Source of the DNA: Methylobacterium iners
GTDB lineage: Bacteria > Pseudomonadota > Alphaproteobacteria > Rhizobiales > Beijerinckiaceae
Reading direction: 5' to 3'
Assembly: GCF_022179305.1 (NCBI RefSeq)
Contig: NZ_BPQP01000027.1
Coordinates: 47,909-111,908, forward strand
DNA length: 64,000 nt
Shown piece after piece: positions 43,677 through 54,400 of this stretch. A model generated the notes under the pieces. It saw only the letters and a program-made list of their open reading frames with translations. It was not told where the DNA came from and searched no databases. Position 1 is the stretch's first letter. Each line of letters begins with the position of its first letter. The translations under genes were made by a program, and so were the position numbers.

Positions 43677-43848
43677 GGCAGGGCCTGTCCGAGATCCCGG
43701 CCCGGGTTCGAAAGAACATGGTTGACGGGAGGGGCGGAAACTTAACCTCTGTTCGAAGCCAGGCGTAGCCGGCGCCGAGGGAACCGCGGCGCAATTGCCC
43801 GTCTTGTTGCGCCAAGGTGACAGGACGCAAGGCCGGGAGGAGCGATCC

Positions 43849-44778
43849 GTGACGACCCTTTACCTGAGCCATCCCGCCGCCCTCGATCACGCCATGCCGC
43901 CGGGCCACCCCGAGCGGCCCGACCGCATCCGCGCCGTCGACCGCGCGCTTGAGGACGAGCGCTTCGCCGGCCTCGTCCGGGCCGCCGCGCCGCTCGCCAC
44001 GTCGGAGGTCGCCGCCCTCGCCCATCCGGTGCCCTACGTCGAGGCGATCGTCGAGGCCTCTCCGAAATCGGGCTTCGTCCAGATTGATTCCGACACGCTG
44101 ATGTCGCCCGGGACCCTCGAGGCGGCCTTGCGTGCCGTCGGCGGGGCGGTGCACGCCGTAGACGCGGTGATGAGGGGCGAGTGTGCCAACGCCTTTGTCG
44201 CGATGCGACCGCCCGGGCACCACGCCGAGCGCATGCAGGCGATGGGTTTCTGCCTGTTCAATCACGCGGCCATCGCCGTGCGTCACGCCCGCCAGGTGCA
44301 CGGGGCGACGCGGGTGGCGCTGGTCGATTGGGACGTCCACCACGGCAACGGCTCGCAGGACATCTTCTGGGACGATCCCTCGGTGATGTTCGCCTCGACC
44401 CACCAGATGCCGCTCTTTCCCGGCACCGGCGCCGTGGGCGAGCGGGGCACCCACGACACCATCGTCAACGTGCCCCTGCGGGCGGGCGACGGCAGCGCCA
44501 TCTTCCGCGAGGTCTTCGAGAAGGGCATCCTCGCCCGCGTCGCCGCCTTCGCGCCGGACTTCATCGTGGTCTCCGCGGGCTTCGACGCCCACCGCCTCGA
44601 TCCGCTGGGCAGCGTCGAGCTGGACGAAGGCGATTTCGGCTGGGCCACCCGCAAGCTGATGGAGGTGGCCGACAAGCACGCGGGCGGCCGCATCGTCTCG
44701 GTGCTGGAGGGCGGCTACGATCTCAACGGACTGGGCCGGTCCGTGGCGGCGCATGTGGATGCGCTGATGGGGCGGTGA
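43849..44778 (+). CDS. Histone-deacetylase-family amidohydrolase (acetoin utilisation/APAH type)
   Basis: The 309-residue protein starts with GTG at 43849 behind GGGAGGAGC. Class II HDAC motifs are visible: AMRPPGHHAERMQAMGFCLF and NHAAIAVRHA, the metal site VDWDVHHGNGSQDIFWDD, STHQMPLFPGTGAVGE and SAGFDAHRLDPLG. These enzymes deacetylate acetylated lysines or polyamines using zinc. The substrate is unknown here. It is the only gene on this strand before ribBA, and its end lies 18 bases from the DUF6883 remnant. Confidence 0.9.
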   Translation: MTTLYLSHPAALDHAMPPGHPERPDRIRAVDRALEDERFAGLVRAAAPLATSEVAALAHPVPYVEAIVEASPKSGFVQIDSDTLMSPGTLEAALRAVGGAVHAVDAVMRGECANAFVAMRPPGHHAERMQAMGFCLFNHAAIAVRHARQVHGATRVALVDWDVHHGNGSQDIFWDDPSVMFASTHQMPLFPGTGAVGERGTHDTIVNVPLRAGDGSAIFREVFEKGILARVAAFAPDFIVVSAGFDAHRLDPLGSVELDEGDFGWATRKLMEVADKHAGGRIVSVLEGGYDLNGLGRSVAAHVDALMGR

Positions 44779-44795
44779 AGCGGGTTCGGCGCAGT

Positions 44796-45145
44796 CTACC
44801 GTGATGCGACGGGATAGGCCGTGATGAAGCGCGCGACGCCGTCCCCGTCCGCATCGACCTGCCAAATGGAGCGCAGGCGGAACGCTGCGCCTTCCCGGTC
44901 CGAACGACGCTCTCGAAGATCAGCTTGTGGCCGCGCGGTACGACCTTGATCCCGACGAAGTTGCCGAGGTCGGTGTGCCAGTGCAGGCGCTGGATCAGCG
45001 CGTCTGGCTCGCTGCGTCGATGGCCGAGGCGCTCGAAGAAAGCCGCCTTGCCGCGGCTGTCACGGCTCGGGGAATTGAGCAGGTAATCCCGGACCTTTCT
45101 CGCACCGACGCTGAAGCCCGACGGCCACGAGATATACGCGTTCAA
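44796..45145 (-). pseudogene. DUF6883-like gene with a one-base frameshift
   Basis: From a TTG at 45145 (overlapping the DUF4926 stop) the frame reads NAYISWPSGFSVGARKVRDY, then LLNSPSRDSRGKAAFFERLG, the DUF6883 pattern. The true C-terminus is in another frame: EGAAFRLRSIWQVDADGDGV, then ARFITAYPVASR and a stop at 44796. One base is missing near 44905-44915 (about CGGACCGGGAAGG). Function of the family is unknown; it is often beside DUF4926. Sequencing error is possible. Confidence 0.6.
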
Positions 45146-45399
45146 GGGCGCGTCCGTTCGTGCTCGGCGATGAGGTTCGCCGCGACCGTTGCCAGCGCCT
45201 GGAGCGGTTGGGCGAACTCGACCTCGTAGGCCTCGCCGGCGCCCCATACGCCGACCACCGTGCCCGAGGATCCTGCCGGAACGATCTCGCCCTCGTTGCT
45301 CTCGACGTCGACGGCGAGCGTGACGAGATCGAGCTCGTCGATGGGAAATCGGCGGGCGGTCTCGGTGATCAGGAGATTCGGCCGATGCTCGAAGGACAT
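45142..45399 (-). CDS. DUF4926 protein
   Basis: The 85-residue protein (ATG at 45399) has the DUF4926 SH3-like pattern: IDELDLVTLAVDVESNEGEI, VPAGSSGTVVGVWGAGEAYE and VEFAQPLQALATVAANLI. This small beta barrel is usually encoded next to DUF6883, as here, and the pair resembles a toxin-antitoxin or toxin-immunity arrangement. Its stop overlaps the start of the DUF6883 gene. The role is not established. Confidence 0.75.
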   Translation of the reverse strand: MSFEHRPNLLITETARRFPIDELDLVTLAVDVESNEGEIVPAGSSGTVVGVWGAGEAYEVEFAQPLQALATVAANLIAEHERTRP

Positions 45400-45451
45400 G
45401 GGGAAGGGATAACGGCGGCGGAGAACCACGGTCAATCGCTCGCGAGACCCC

Positions 45452-46528
45452 TCACCCCTCCAGCCGCTCCTCACCCAACAGCTCGATCCCGAAGCCGGAC
45501 AATCCGACATAGGCCCGCGACGAGGTCGCGAGATTGCGGATCGAGACGACGCCGAGGTCGCGCAGGATCTGGGCGCCGAGGCCTACCTCGCGCCATTGCC
45601 GGACGCGCTGAGCCTCCGCCCCCTCCTCGACGTAGCGAGAGAGCGGCACGCCCGCCGTGCCGTCGCGCAGGTAGACGAGAACCCCCCTGCCCTCGGCGGC
45701 GAAGCGGCGCATCACGCATTCGATCATCTTGCCGCCCTCCATTACGTCGGCGACGACGTTCGAGCGGTGCAGGCGCACGAGCAAATCGCGGCCGTCGCCG
45801 ATGCGGCCGTGCACGAAGGCGAATTGCTGGATCGCCTCGAAGGGCGTGGTGTAGGCGTAGCCCGTCAGCTCGCCGAATTCGGTCTTCACCGGAAAGCTCC
45901 CGACCCGCTCGACGAGCTTCTCGCGCGCCTGCCGATAGGCGATGAGGTCGGCGACCGAGACGCGCCGGAGCTTGTGGGTCTCGGCGAAAGCCTCGATCTG
46001 CGGCCCCTTCATCACGGTGCCGTCGTCGTTGGCCAATTCGCAGATCACGCCGACGGGGGGCAGGCCCGCGAGCTTGCAGAGGTCGACCGCGGCCTCCGTG
46101 TGGCCCGAACGCATGAGGACGCCGCCGTCCTTGGCGATCAGCGGGAAGACGTGGCCCGGCCGCACGAAATCGGAGGCGCCCATGTTGCCGTTGGCGAGCG
46201 CCCGCACCGTGTTGCACCGCTGCTCGGCCGAGATGCCGGTGGTGAGCCCGTGCTTCACGTCGACCGTGACGGTGAAGGCGGTCCCGAGCGGCGCGTCGTT
46301 CGAGGCGACCATCGGCGCGAGCTGCAGGCGCCGGGCCTCGGCCGCCGTCACCGGCGCGCAGACGATGCCGCAGGTGTTGCGGATGATGAAGGCCATCTTC
46401 TCGGGCGTGCAGAGGGAGGCCGCGACGACGAGGTCGCCCTCGTTCTCGCGATCGTCGTCGTCGGTAACGACGACGATCTCGCCGCGCGCATAGGCCTCGA
46501 TGGCCTCGGTGACCGATGTATGAGGCAA
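45452..46528 (-). CDS. ribBA: 3,4-Dihydroxy-2-butanone-4-phosphate synthase with degenerate RibA domain
   Basis: The 358-residue protein has an intact RibB domain (about 1-200): VVTDDDDRENEGDLVVAASL and the acidic DRENEGD site, MRSGHTEAAVDLCKLAGLPP and GVICELANDDGTVM. The C-terminal RibA-like domain lacks the three zinc cysteines: the site reads LVRLHRSNVVADVMEGGKMI. So it likely makes only the butanone phosphate for riboflavin. The gene is followed by aroC on the same strand after 20 bases. Alphaproteobacteria often have this truncated-function fusion. Confidence 0.9.
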   Translation of the reverse strand: MPHTSVTEAIEAYARGEIVVVTDDDDRENEGDLVVAASLCTPEKMAFIIRNTCGIVCAPVTAAEARRLQLAPMVASNDAPLGTAFTVTVDVKHGLTTGISAEQRCNTVRALANGNMGASDFVRPGHVFPLIAKDGGVLMRSGHTEAAVDLCKLAGLPPVGVICELANDDGTVMKGPQIEAFAETHKLRRVSVADLIAYRQAREKLVERVGSFPVKTEFGELTGYAYTTPFEAIQQFAFVHGRIGDGRDLLVRLHRSNVVADVMEGGKMIECVMRRFAAEGRGVLVYLRDGTAGVPLSRYVEEGAEAQRVRQWREVGLGAQILRDLGVVSIRNLATSSRAYVGLSGFGIELLGEERLEG

Positions 46529-46547
46529 AGGATGTCTCTTCGTAGGT

Positions 46548-47648
46548 TCAGTTCGCGCCGACCTGCCCCCGGTGCCGTAGATAGTGATCAGCGAGCACGC
46601 AGGCCATCATCGCTTCGGCGACGGGCACCGCGCGGATGCCGACGCAGGGATCGTGGCGGCCCTTGGTGACGATGTCGGCGTCGCGGTTGTCGCGGGTCAC
46701 CGTCCGGCGCGGCGTCAGGATGGAGGAGGTCGGCTTCACGGCGAAGCGGCAGACGATGGGCTGGCCCGTGGCGATGCCGCCGAGGATGCCCCCAGCATGG
46801 TTGGCGAGGAAGGTCGGAGCGCCGGCGTTCCCCGAGCGCATCTCGTCGGCGTTCTCCTCGCCGCGGAGCGCCGCGCTTGCGAAGCCGTCGCCGATCTCGA
46901 CGCCCTTGACCGCGTTGATGGACATCATCGCTGCGGCCAGATCCGCGTCGAGCTTGCCGTAGATCGGCGCGCCGAGGCCCGGCGGCACGCCCTCGGCCAC
47001 GACCTCGATCACGGCGCCGACCGAGGAGCCGTCCTTGCGGATGCCGTCGAGGTAGCCCTCGTAGAAGGCGGCCATCTCGGCGTCAGGGCAGAAGAACGGG
47101 TTGCGCTCGACCTCGGCCCAGTCCCAGCGGGCGCGGTCGATCGCGTGCGGCCCCATCTGGACGAGGGCGGCCTGCACGATCACCTCGGCCGGCAGCACCT
47201 TGCGGGCGATGGCGCCGGCGGCGACCCGCGCCGCCGTCTCGCGAGCTGAGGATCGGCCGCCGCCGCGATAGTCGCGGATGCCGTACTTGGCGTCGTAGGC
47301 GTAGTCGGCGTGGCCAGGCCGGTAGCTGTCGCGGATCTCCGAATAATCCTTGGAGCGCTGGTCCGTGTTCTCGATGAGCAGCGCGATCGGGGTGCCGGTC
47401 GTGAGCTGGCGCCCCTCGGTGCGATCGTCCGCGAACACTCCTGAGAGGATGCGCACCTGGTCGGGCTCGCGCCGCTGCGTGGTGAAGCGGGACTGGCCGG
47501 GCTTGCGCCGATCGAGCTCAGCCTGGATATCGTCCGCCTCGAGCGGGATGCCTGGCGGACAGCCGTCGACTACGCAGCCGAGCGCCGGTCCGTGGCTCTC
47601 GCCGAAAGTGGTCACGCGGAAGAGGTGGCCGAAGCTGTTGTGGGACAT
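46548..47648 (-). CDS. aroC: Chorismate synthase
   Basis: The 366-residue protein has chorismate synthase signatures: [40 protein letters not shown] and [20 protein letters not shown], then [20 protein letters not shown]. It converts EPSP to chorismate using FMN. Its start is well defined and it precedes ribBA in the same direction. Confidence 0.97.
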   Translation of the reverse strand: MSHNSFGHLFRVTTFGESHGPALGCVVDGCPPGIPLEADDIQAELDRRKPGQSRFTTQRREPDQVRILSGVFADDRTEGRQLTTGTPIALLIENTDQRSKDYSEIRDSYRPGHADYAYDAKYGIRDYRGGGRSSARETAARVAAGAIARKVLPAEVIVQAALVQMGPHAIDRARWDWAEVERNPFFCPDAEMAAFYEGYLDGIRKDGSSVGAVIEVVAEGVPPGLGAPIYGKLDADLAAAMMSINAVKGVEIGDGFASAALRGEENADEMRSGNAGAPTFLANHAGGILGGIATGQPIVCRFAVKPTSSILTPRRTVTRDNRDADIVTKGRHDPCVGIRAVPVAEAMMACVLADHYLRHRGQVGAN

Positions 47649-47957
47649 CGCAGGCCCGCTCTAGCGCGGGTGCGCCGACGGCACAAACCCTGCCTGCGCG
47701 GCGCGGACCGCGCAATTCCCATTCGGCATGCCGCGTCCGACAGGGAGCGATCCGCCACGCTCGGTAGAGCAACCACGCGCAATCCCGCTCTCATCCACCG
47801 GAGCGATCATGGACCGGTTCTCGGGGTCGTGGACTCGACCCTGCAAAGATGCTCCATCTCACGGCCAAGCTTGCGTCGTCAGGCTTGCGCCGGGTGGGGC
47901 AGGTCATGAGCCCTTCCGACAACGGCCGGAATGCCCATCGAACAACGGAGCCGTTCC
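47649..47957. other. Intergenic region between aroC and a secreted protein
   Basis: The 309 bases hold divergent promoters. No confident sigma motif or hairpin was identified, and no gene is recognised. Confidence 0.35.
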
Positions 47958-48281
47958 ATGAAATCCTGTTTCGCCGCCGCGATCGCGGGCCTGGTCGCGC
48001 TCTCAGGCCCGGCTCTCGCAGAGACGCCGGAGGAGACCGCCTTCGGCTTCGGCCAGTTCACCGGAGCGGCGACCTTCTGCAAGATCCCGCGTGAGAAGGT
48101 GAATCAGGTCGCCTCGGCGCTCCTCGAATCCGCCGGGATCGATGCGAGCGGCCCGAGCCCCGCGATGAAGCGGTTCACGGAAGGCGTCGCGGACGGCGTC
48201 CCCACGATGTCGGGGCCGGAGGCGTCCTCCTGCGCCGACGTCACCACGGCCTTCAACGAGGCCTACGACAAGATCCAGTGA
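47958..48281 (+). CDS. Small secreted hypothetical protein
   Basis: The 107-residue protein (ATG at 47958) has a signal peptide (MKSCFAAAIAGLVALSGPAL, cleaved after ALA) and a short mature domain with two cysteines (ATFCKIPREKVNQ and SSCADVTTAFNEAY), which could form a disulfide. The family is not recognised. It is convergent with anmK. Confidence 0.65.
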   Translation: MKSCFAAAIAGLVALSGPALAETPEETAFGFGQFTGAATFCKIPREKVNQVASALLESAGIDASGPSPAMKRFTEGVADGVPTMSGPEASSCADVTTAFNEAYDKIQ

Positions 48282-48334
48282 CGCCGCGGGGGCCGGGCGA
48301 GGGACCGAAGCGGCGTCTCGTCCGGAGGCGATGA

Positions 48335-49477
48335 TCAGGACCCCGCCGGCTGGTTCAGAACGCCGCCCGTCATCGCCTCGCGCACGCCCGTGGTGCTCGG
48401 GAAGGTGATCGGCAGGCCTTTGAGCGAGCGCACGGCGAGGTGGGCGAAGGCCTGGGCCTCGAGATAGGCCGAGGACCAGCCGATGGCGTCGGCGGTCGTG
48501 ATCTCGGCGCGCAGATGGTAGTTGAGGAGGCGGACGAGCTCGCCGTTGCGGGCGCCGCCGCCGGCCACGATCCATCGGGTCGGCGGCTCGGGCGCGTGGT
48601 CCAGCGCCCGGGCGACGGCGCGGGCCGTGAAGGCGGTGAGCGTCGCCGCCCCGTCCTCCGTCGAGAGCTGGCCCGCGAGCTTGTGCGAGAACCAGTTCCG
48701 ATCGAGCGATTTCGGCGGCTTTCTGGCGAAGAAGGGGTGGATCAGGAGCCAGGCGAGCAGCGGCTCGTCGGGCCGCCCGCGGGCCGCCGTGCGCCCGCCG
48801 TCGTCGAGGGGACGGCCGGTGCGCTCGCGCATCCAGTCGTCAATCAGCGCGTTGCCGGGGCCCGTGTCGAAGGCGATGATCGTTCCGTCCGAGGCGATCA
48901 GCGTCGCGTTGGCGACGCCGCCGATATTGAGGATGCCGAGCGCCCCCTCGAAGCCGGAGGCCTTGGCCAGCGCCCGGTGAAACACCGGGACCAGCGGGGC
49001 ACCCTGGCCCCCGGCCGCGATGTCCGCGTGGCGCAGGTCGGACACGACGGGAATGCCCAGACGCCGGCTTAGCGCCGCGCCGTCGCCGACCTGCACGCTC
49101 ATGCGCTGGTCCGGGCGGTGCACCACGGTCTGGCCATGGAAGCCGATGACGTCGATGTCGGAGGGCGTCAGGCCGTTGTCGGCCAGGAAAGCCTCCACCG
49201 CCTCGGCATGGGCGGCCGTCACGAACGCCTCGGCCTCGGGCAGGCAGCCCGGCCGATCCTCCCGCGTCACCACGGCCTCGGCGTCGACGAGGGCGGTGCG
49301 CAGCAGGGCGCGATCCTCGTCGGTGTAGCCGCGATAGCCCGTCGGCCCGAGAGGTTCGAGGTAGCCGTTATGGCTGCGCACCACCCGCACATCCTCGCCG
49401 TCGGTCTCGATCAGGGCCACATCGACGCCATCGAGCGAGGTGCCGCTCATCAAGCCGATCGCACGCATCATGGTCAT
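48335..49477 (-). CDS. anmK: Anhydro-N-acetylmuramic acid kinase
   Basis: The 380-residue protein matches Anm[21 protein letters not shown] at the start, [48 protein letters not shown] and [14 protein letters not shown]. It phosphorylates anhydroMurNAc in cell-wall recycling. Divergent to tyrS, a common alphaproteobacterial arrangement; the start at 49477 has good family context. Confidence 0.95.
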   Translation of the reverse strand: MTMMRAIGLMSGTSLDGVDVALIETDGEDVRVVRSHNGYLEPLGPTGYRGYTDEDRALLRTALVDAEAVVTREDRPGCLPEAEAFVTAAHAEAVEAFLADNGLTPSDIDVIGFHGQTVVHRPDQRMSVQVGDGAALSRRLGIPVVSDLRHADIAAGGQGAPLVPVFHRALAKASGFEGALGILNIGGVANATLIASDGTIIAFDTGPGNALIDDWMRERTGRPLDDGGRTAARGRPDEPLLAWLLIHPFFARKPPKSLDRNWFSHKLAGQLSTEDGAATLTAFTARAVARALDHAPEPPTRWIVAGGGARNGELVRLLNYHLRAEITTADAIGWSSAYLEAQAFAHLAVRSLKGLPITFPSTTGVREAMTGGVLNQPAGS

Positions 49478-49608
49478 GGCCCAAGCCCCTGCGCCCCGTG
49501 CCTTTCCCGATCGAGGCTGCTATGAGCCCGCTCCGACCAAGACGATCAGCCGAGCTAGCACGCGGGCGCGGCCCTTGTCGCCGGCCCGCGCCAGACGAGA
49601 CCGCTCCG

Positions 49609-50862
49609 ATGTCCGCCCTTCAATCCGACTTCCTCCGCACCCTTCAGGAGCGGGGCTTCATCCATCAATGTTCGGACCTCGACGGGCTCGACGGGGCGCT
49701 GCGGGCCGGGCGGATCACCGCCTATATCGGCTTCGATTGCACCGCGCCCTCGCTCCATGTCGGCTCGCTGGTGCAGATCATGATGCTCCATTGGCTGCAG
49801 GCCATGGGGCACCGGCCGATCGTCTTGATGGGCGGCGGCACCACGCGGATCGGCGACCCGACGGGCCGCGACGAGGGCCGCAGGGTGCTGAGCCTCGATG
49901 ACATCGAGGCGAACAAGGCCGGCATCGCCAAGGTCTTCGCGAAGTTCCTGAGCTTCGGCGAGGACGCCGCGATCATGGTCGACAACGCCGAGTGGCTGTC
50001 GGGCCTGAACTACCTCGACTTCCTGCGCGACGTCGGGCGCCATTTCTCCATCAACCGGATGATGTCCTTCGACAGCGTGCGGCTCAGGCTGGAGCGAGAG
50101 CAGGAACTCTCGTTCCTCGAGTTCAACTACATGCTGCTGCAAGCCTACGACTACGTCGAGCTGAACCGGCGCTACGACGTGACCCTGCAGATGGGCGGCT
50201 CGGACCAGTGGGGCAACATCGTCAACGGGCTCGACCTCGGCCGGCGGATGGGCACCAAGCAGCTCTTCGCGCTGACGACGCCGCTGCTCACAACGGCCTC
50301 CGGCACCAAGATGGGCAAGACGGCGGCCGGTGCGGTCTGGCTCAACGCGGAGTCCTTGAGCCCCTACGATTACTGGCAGTTCTGGCGCAACACCGAGGAC
50401 GCCGATGTCGTCCGCTTCCTCAAGCTGTTCACGCTGCTGCCGATGGCTGAGATCGGGCGGCTTGAGGCGCTGTCGGGCGCCGAGCTCAACGCGGCCAAGA
50501 AGATTCTGGCGACCGAGGCCACCGCGCTGATGCACGGACGCGAGGCGGCCGACGCTGCCGAGGAGACTGCACGGAAAACCTTCGTCGAGGGCTCGGTGGC
50601 AAGCGACCTGCCGAGCGTCGCGGTTGCGCGCGCCGTGATCGAGTCGGGTCTGGGCGTGCTGACTGCCTTCGGCCCCGATTATGCGAAGCTCCTACCCTCC
50701 ACCAGCGAGGCGCGGCGCCAGATCAAGAACGGGGGCTTGCGGGTCAACGACGTGCCCGTGGCCGACGAGCGCGCCGTCCTCGGCGCGGGCGACCTGACGC
50801 CGGAGGGCGTGATCAAGCTGTCCTTCGGCAAGAAGAAGCACGCGCTGCTGCGGGCGGAGTAG
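49609..50862 (+). CDS. tyrS: Tyrosyl-tRNA synthetase
   Basis: The 417-residue class I synthetase shows [20 protein letters not shown] (HIGH variant), the tyrosine site [20 protein letters not shown] and [13 protein letters not shown] (KMSKS variant). A C-terminal S4 domain follows ([20 protein letters not shown]). It charges tRNA-Tyr. The start at 49609 is taken as [17 protein letters not shown]; a longer open frame begins further upstream but overlaps the anmK promoter region. A hairpin follows the stop. Confidence 0.96.
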   Translation: MSALQSDFLRTLQERGFIHQCSDLDGLDGALRAGRITAYIGFDCTAPSLHVGSLVQIMMLHWLQAMGHRPIVLMGGGTTRIGDPTGRDEGRRVLSLDDIEANKAGIAKVFAKFLSFGEDAAIMVDNAEWLSGLNYLDFLRDVGRHFSINRMMSFDSVRLRLEREQELSFLEFNYMLLQAYDYVELNRRYDVTLQMGGSDQWGNIVNGLDLGRRMGTKQLFALTTPLLTTASGTKMGKTAAGAVWLNAESLSPYDYWQFWRNTEDADVVRFLKLFTLLPMAEIGRLEALSGAELNAAKKILATEATALMHGREAADAAEETARKTFVEGSVASDLPSVAVARAVIESGLGVLTAFGPDYAKLLPSTSEARRQIKNGGLRVNDVPVADERAVLGAGDLTPEGVIKLSFGKKKHALLRAE

Positions 50863-50893
50863 GGCCGGGCACGCAGTGCTTCTGTTGAAACGT

Positions 50894-50923
50894 CGTCGCC
50901 GGGCTCCGGAAAGCCCGGCGACG
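50894..50923. terminator. Bidirectional terminator between tyrS and the Tudor-like gene
   Basis: CGTCGCCGGGCT (50894-50905) and AGCCCGGCGACG (50912-50923) form a 12-bp stem with a 6-base loop, between convergent tyrS and the Tudor-like gene. On the minus strand it is followed by a short T-run (TTTCAACA). Confidence 0.65.
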
Positions 50924-50943
50924 TGGCTTCGGCGGTCAGCACC

Positions 50944-51318
50944 TCAGCGCGAGCGGCAGCGTCCCGTGCTCATCCGCTCCTTGTCGCCGTCATCGTAGTT
51001 CACGCCGATCGTCCCTCCCGAGAGCGAGGCGATGACGCCGGGGTACCACTTGCCCGAGCCCTGGAAGTTGCACTCGACCCGGCCGCCGATCGCCCAGTTG
51101 TAGGGACGGACATTGCTCAGGCTCAGCGTTTCGCGATCACCGTCGTCGTAGGCGATAGTGACCCGGTCACCGGTCACGCCCTGGATGATGCCGGGATACC
51201 AGTACTCGCCGCCCTTGTAGCGCGAGAGGACCCAGTCGCCGGTCGTCTGGGCCGATGCTCCGGCGATGCCGGCGGCCAGGACGCTCGCGGCGAGCACGGA
51301 TTGGAGAAGAGTCTTCAC
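50944..51318 (-). CDS. Secreted protein with two Tudor/agenet-like repeats
   Basis: The 124-residue protein has a signal peptide (LLQSVLAASVLAAGIAGASA) and two similar beta repeats: EYWYPGIIQGVTGDRVTIAY with DDGDRETL, and KWYPGVIASLSGGTIGVNYD with DGDKERM. Each is Tudor-like (WYPG..I....V.Y.DGD). Tudor folds usually recognise modified proteins or nucleic acids; here it is exported, so a surface or peptidoglycan partner is more likely. No family function is claimed. Confidence 0.8.
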   Translation of the reverse strand: MKTLLQSVLAASVLAAGIAGASAQTTGDWVLSRYKGGEYWYPGIIQGVTGDRVTIAYDDGDRETLSLSNVRPYNWAIGGRVECNFQGSGKWYPGVIASLSGGTIGVNYDDGDKERMSTGRCRSR

Positions 51319-51426
51319 GGCTTGTCCTCGACGCGCGGCCCGATGCGGCGCTCGATGCTTAGCTATTCAGTCATGAGCGTAATGGTCAAGCTTACGTCCC
51401 CGGTCGAAGAGTGCTGATCCAAGGCT

Positions 51427-54400
51427 TCAGCGCACCGGCCTGGCTCCGGCATCCGCCGAGAAGCCGTCATCGCCGCCGGCGCTGAAGAGCTTGCGCAGGA
51501 TGCCCGGCGCCAGGGCGGAGAGCGGGTTCACGCTCACGTCCGGCGCGGCGAGCCGCCCGGCGACGCGGAAGTTGAGGGCGAAGAGGCCCTCGTTGCGGCC
51601 GCCGCCGAGCAGCTGCCCGAGGATGGGCAGCTGCGAGACCACGTTGTTCAGCCCATAGAGCGGCACGAAGGTGCCGTTGACGTCGGTTCGCTCCTTGGCG
51701 GTGTCGAGGTAGCCCGAGAGCGTGAAGCCCATCGCAGCGTTGGAGATCGCCGCGTCGGTGAAGTCCACCCGTGAGCCGCTGCGGGTGAAGTTCGCCCGCA
51801 GCCTGTCGAAGCCCACTTCGCTGCCCTGCCCCTGGACCACCTGCTTGCGGCCGCGCGCGTCGACGATCTCGTTGCTCGTCGGCCCCTGCGCGATGATGCT
51901 CGCCAGCGCCGGCTCGTTGCGCAGCGAGAAGTCGCGGATTTGAACGACGCCAGCCTGGGGTCCATCGTTGAGCGCGCTGCTCATGGAGAGCCGCCCGCCA
52001 TACATTCGTCGGTAGAGGTCGGCGAAGCGCAGGGTTGCGCCGGCATCGGCGGCCTCCACCGTGAGGACGGGCACGCCGCGCTCGCCCCGGGCGATCTGCG
52101 CGGTGACGGGCGCGCCGTTGAACTTGCCCTGCATCTGCGCGGAACGGATGTCGCGGCCCTTGGTTGCGAGCTTCACACTCGCGCCGGTCAGGGCTTCGCC
52201 GTTGAAGCCAGTCAGAATGCCGAGGCTGATCTCCGCCTCGACCTCCTTCGGCGCGCTGTCCTTGGGCGATTTGCTGTCGGACCCAGTGAGCGAGCGCAGA
52301 AAGGGCCGTGCGTCGGCCACTGCGCCTCGGACACTGACCTTGTAGCCGCCGCCGCTGCGCTCCACTCCGACCCGCATGTCGTCGCCGGGCGAGAGCTTGA
52401 GCGCTGACAGCTCCGCCCGTTCAAGCGTGCCCTCCGCGCTGACCGTGGCGCTGCCGCGTGCCGTGGTCGCGCCGGCATCGAGCGCGATGTCGCGCAGCTC
52501 GATCGGCCCGCTTCCGGGGGGCTCGGAAAGGATGAAGCTGAGCCGGCCGGGCTTGCCGGCCGGTTTGACGAAGCCCGGCAGGAGCCCGTCGATCCCAGCC
52601 CGGCCCAGATCTGCCTCGACCCGGATCGCCGTCTTGCCGCTGCGTCCGATGGGCAGGCTGAACCTCGTTGCCACGGGTCCCGAGAGCTGCGGGGCCACGG
52701 GCAGGCCCTTGCGGGCGCGCAGGGCCTCGTCGAGGCTGAGATTGACCAATACCTCGCCGGGCCCTCCCGCCTTGGCCTGGCGAAGATCGAGGCTGAGGGC
52801 CGAGCCAACGACTTTGCCGTCGCCCTTCAGGACAAAGCCGTTGCGATCGTAGCTGACGGCGAACTTGCCCGAGTCGAGCCGCTCCTTGCCGAAGGCCTTG
52901 TCGACGCTCAGCTCCGACAGGCTGCCCGTCATCGTCACGGGCAGGTCCGCGAGCTCCGGCATCTGCTTGAGATTAAGGGGAAAATCGATCCGCAGATCGG
53001 CTTGTCCCTTGACGGTGCCGGGGTCGATATCGGCGCCGATCACGGTCTTGAACATCTTCGATTGCAGGAGTGCGGCCAGGGCATCGGCGCCGCCCGCGAG
53101 GCGCAAGCCGATCTGGGCGACGACCGTCTCCGGCGTGATCTGCGGGATGACGAAGGAGCCGTCGGAGATCGCGAGGCTGCGGTTGTCCGGCATCCTGACC
53201 TCGGCGGTGACGCCGCGGATCGTCGTGGTCAGGCCGGTGATGGTGCCGGTGACGCGGCCATGGCTGAGCGGCGGCGCGTCAGGCGAGATCGCCAACGTCG
53301 CGTCCGCGACCACGAAGGCGATCCGCACCGCGTGGTCCGGCATCGGCTCGCCCTTGGTCGCGGCCGCGAGCTCGCTGCCGCTCATGTCGACGCGGATGTC
53401 GACGGTCTCGACCCGGCCGCCGCGCAGGTAATCGACGAGGTAGTTGCGGGCCGGCGGCGCGACGTGCTCCGGCCACAGGCGGAGCGCATCGCGGACCCCG
53501 GCATTGGCGGCCGCGATGTGGAGGGTCAGGCCCTCCTCGTCGCCCGCGGTTGCGATCGTGCCGGTGATGCGCCCGTTCCAGCCCTCGCCCGCGGCCGTGA
53601 ACTCGTCGATGGCGATGCCGCCGCCTCGTCCGGACAGGCGGGCCGACATCGCCGCGAGCTTGACCGGCTTGTCCTGAGCCGCGGCGCCGCGCAGGACCGC
53701 GTCGCGGCTCGCCAGCGCGAAGGTCCAGGCTGTGTCGGCGCCCGCCGGACTCGCGGTCCAGGCGCCGGTGAGCTGCACGACGTTGCCGCCGCCGCGATAA
53801 TCAAGACCCTCGAGGTTCATGACCCGACCGGCCTCGTCCCAGTTCACCTGCGCCTCCAGGCTCTCGATGGTGACCGGGTTGAAATCCTTCTCCTCGATGA
53901 GGAAGTTTCCGTCGCTCGTCCGCACCGTTCCCGTCATCGTCTCGATCCGGCCGGCATCGAGTGCCACGTCGGCCTTGGCGGAAAGCTTCAGGTCCGTCGC
54001 GATCGGCAGCTTCGACTGGCCCGAGAGCAGGAGCAGGTCGCTGATCGGCAGGTCGTCGAGGGTGATGATGCCTGTCCGTTTGGTGCCGCCAGCCTCGTGC
54101 ACGTCGCCGCCGAAGCGCCATTCTCCGTGCGGGCCGTCGATGCGCAGCTCGAAGATGCGGGCGTCGCGGGTGGCGTCGCGCCGGAACAGGCCGTTGACGC
54201 GCTCGAACACCGCGCGCTCGCGGGCATCGTCGTCGATGAGCGTCAGGCGGCCGTTCGTGATCCGGGCTCTGTCGAGGGCGCCGACGACGCCGGCTGAATC
54301 GAGCACGACACCGAAGATCGAGGCTGCCGCCGCCGAGATCGGCGAGACGTTGCCGCGGGCGGAGTCGACGCTGGGCAGCGTGTGCGGCTGAGCCTGGTCC

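Noticed and set aside
43690-43730. tRNA-like GGTTCGAAAGA near 43705
   Set aside because: No acceptor stem, anticodon arm or D loop can be folded around it.
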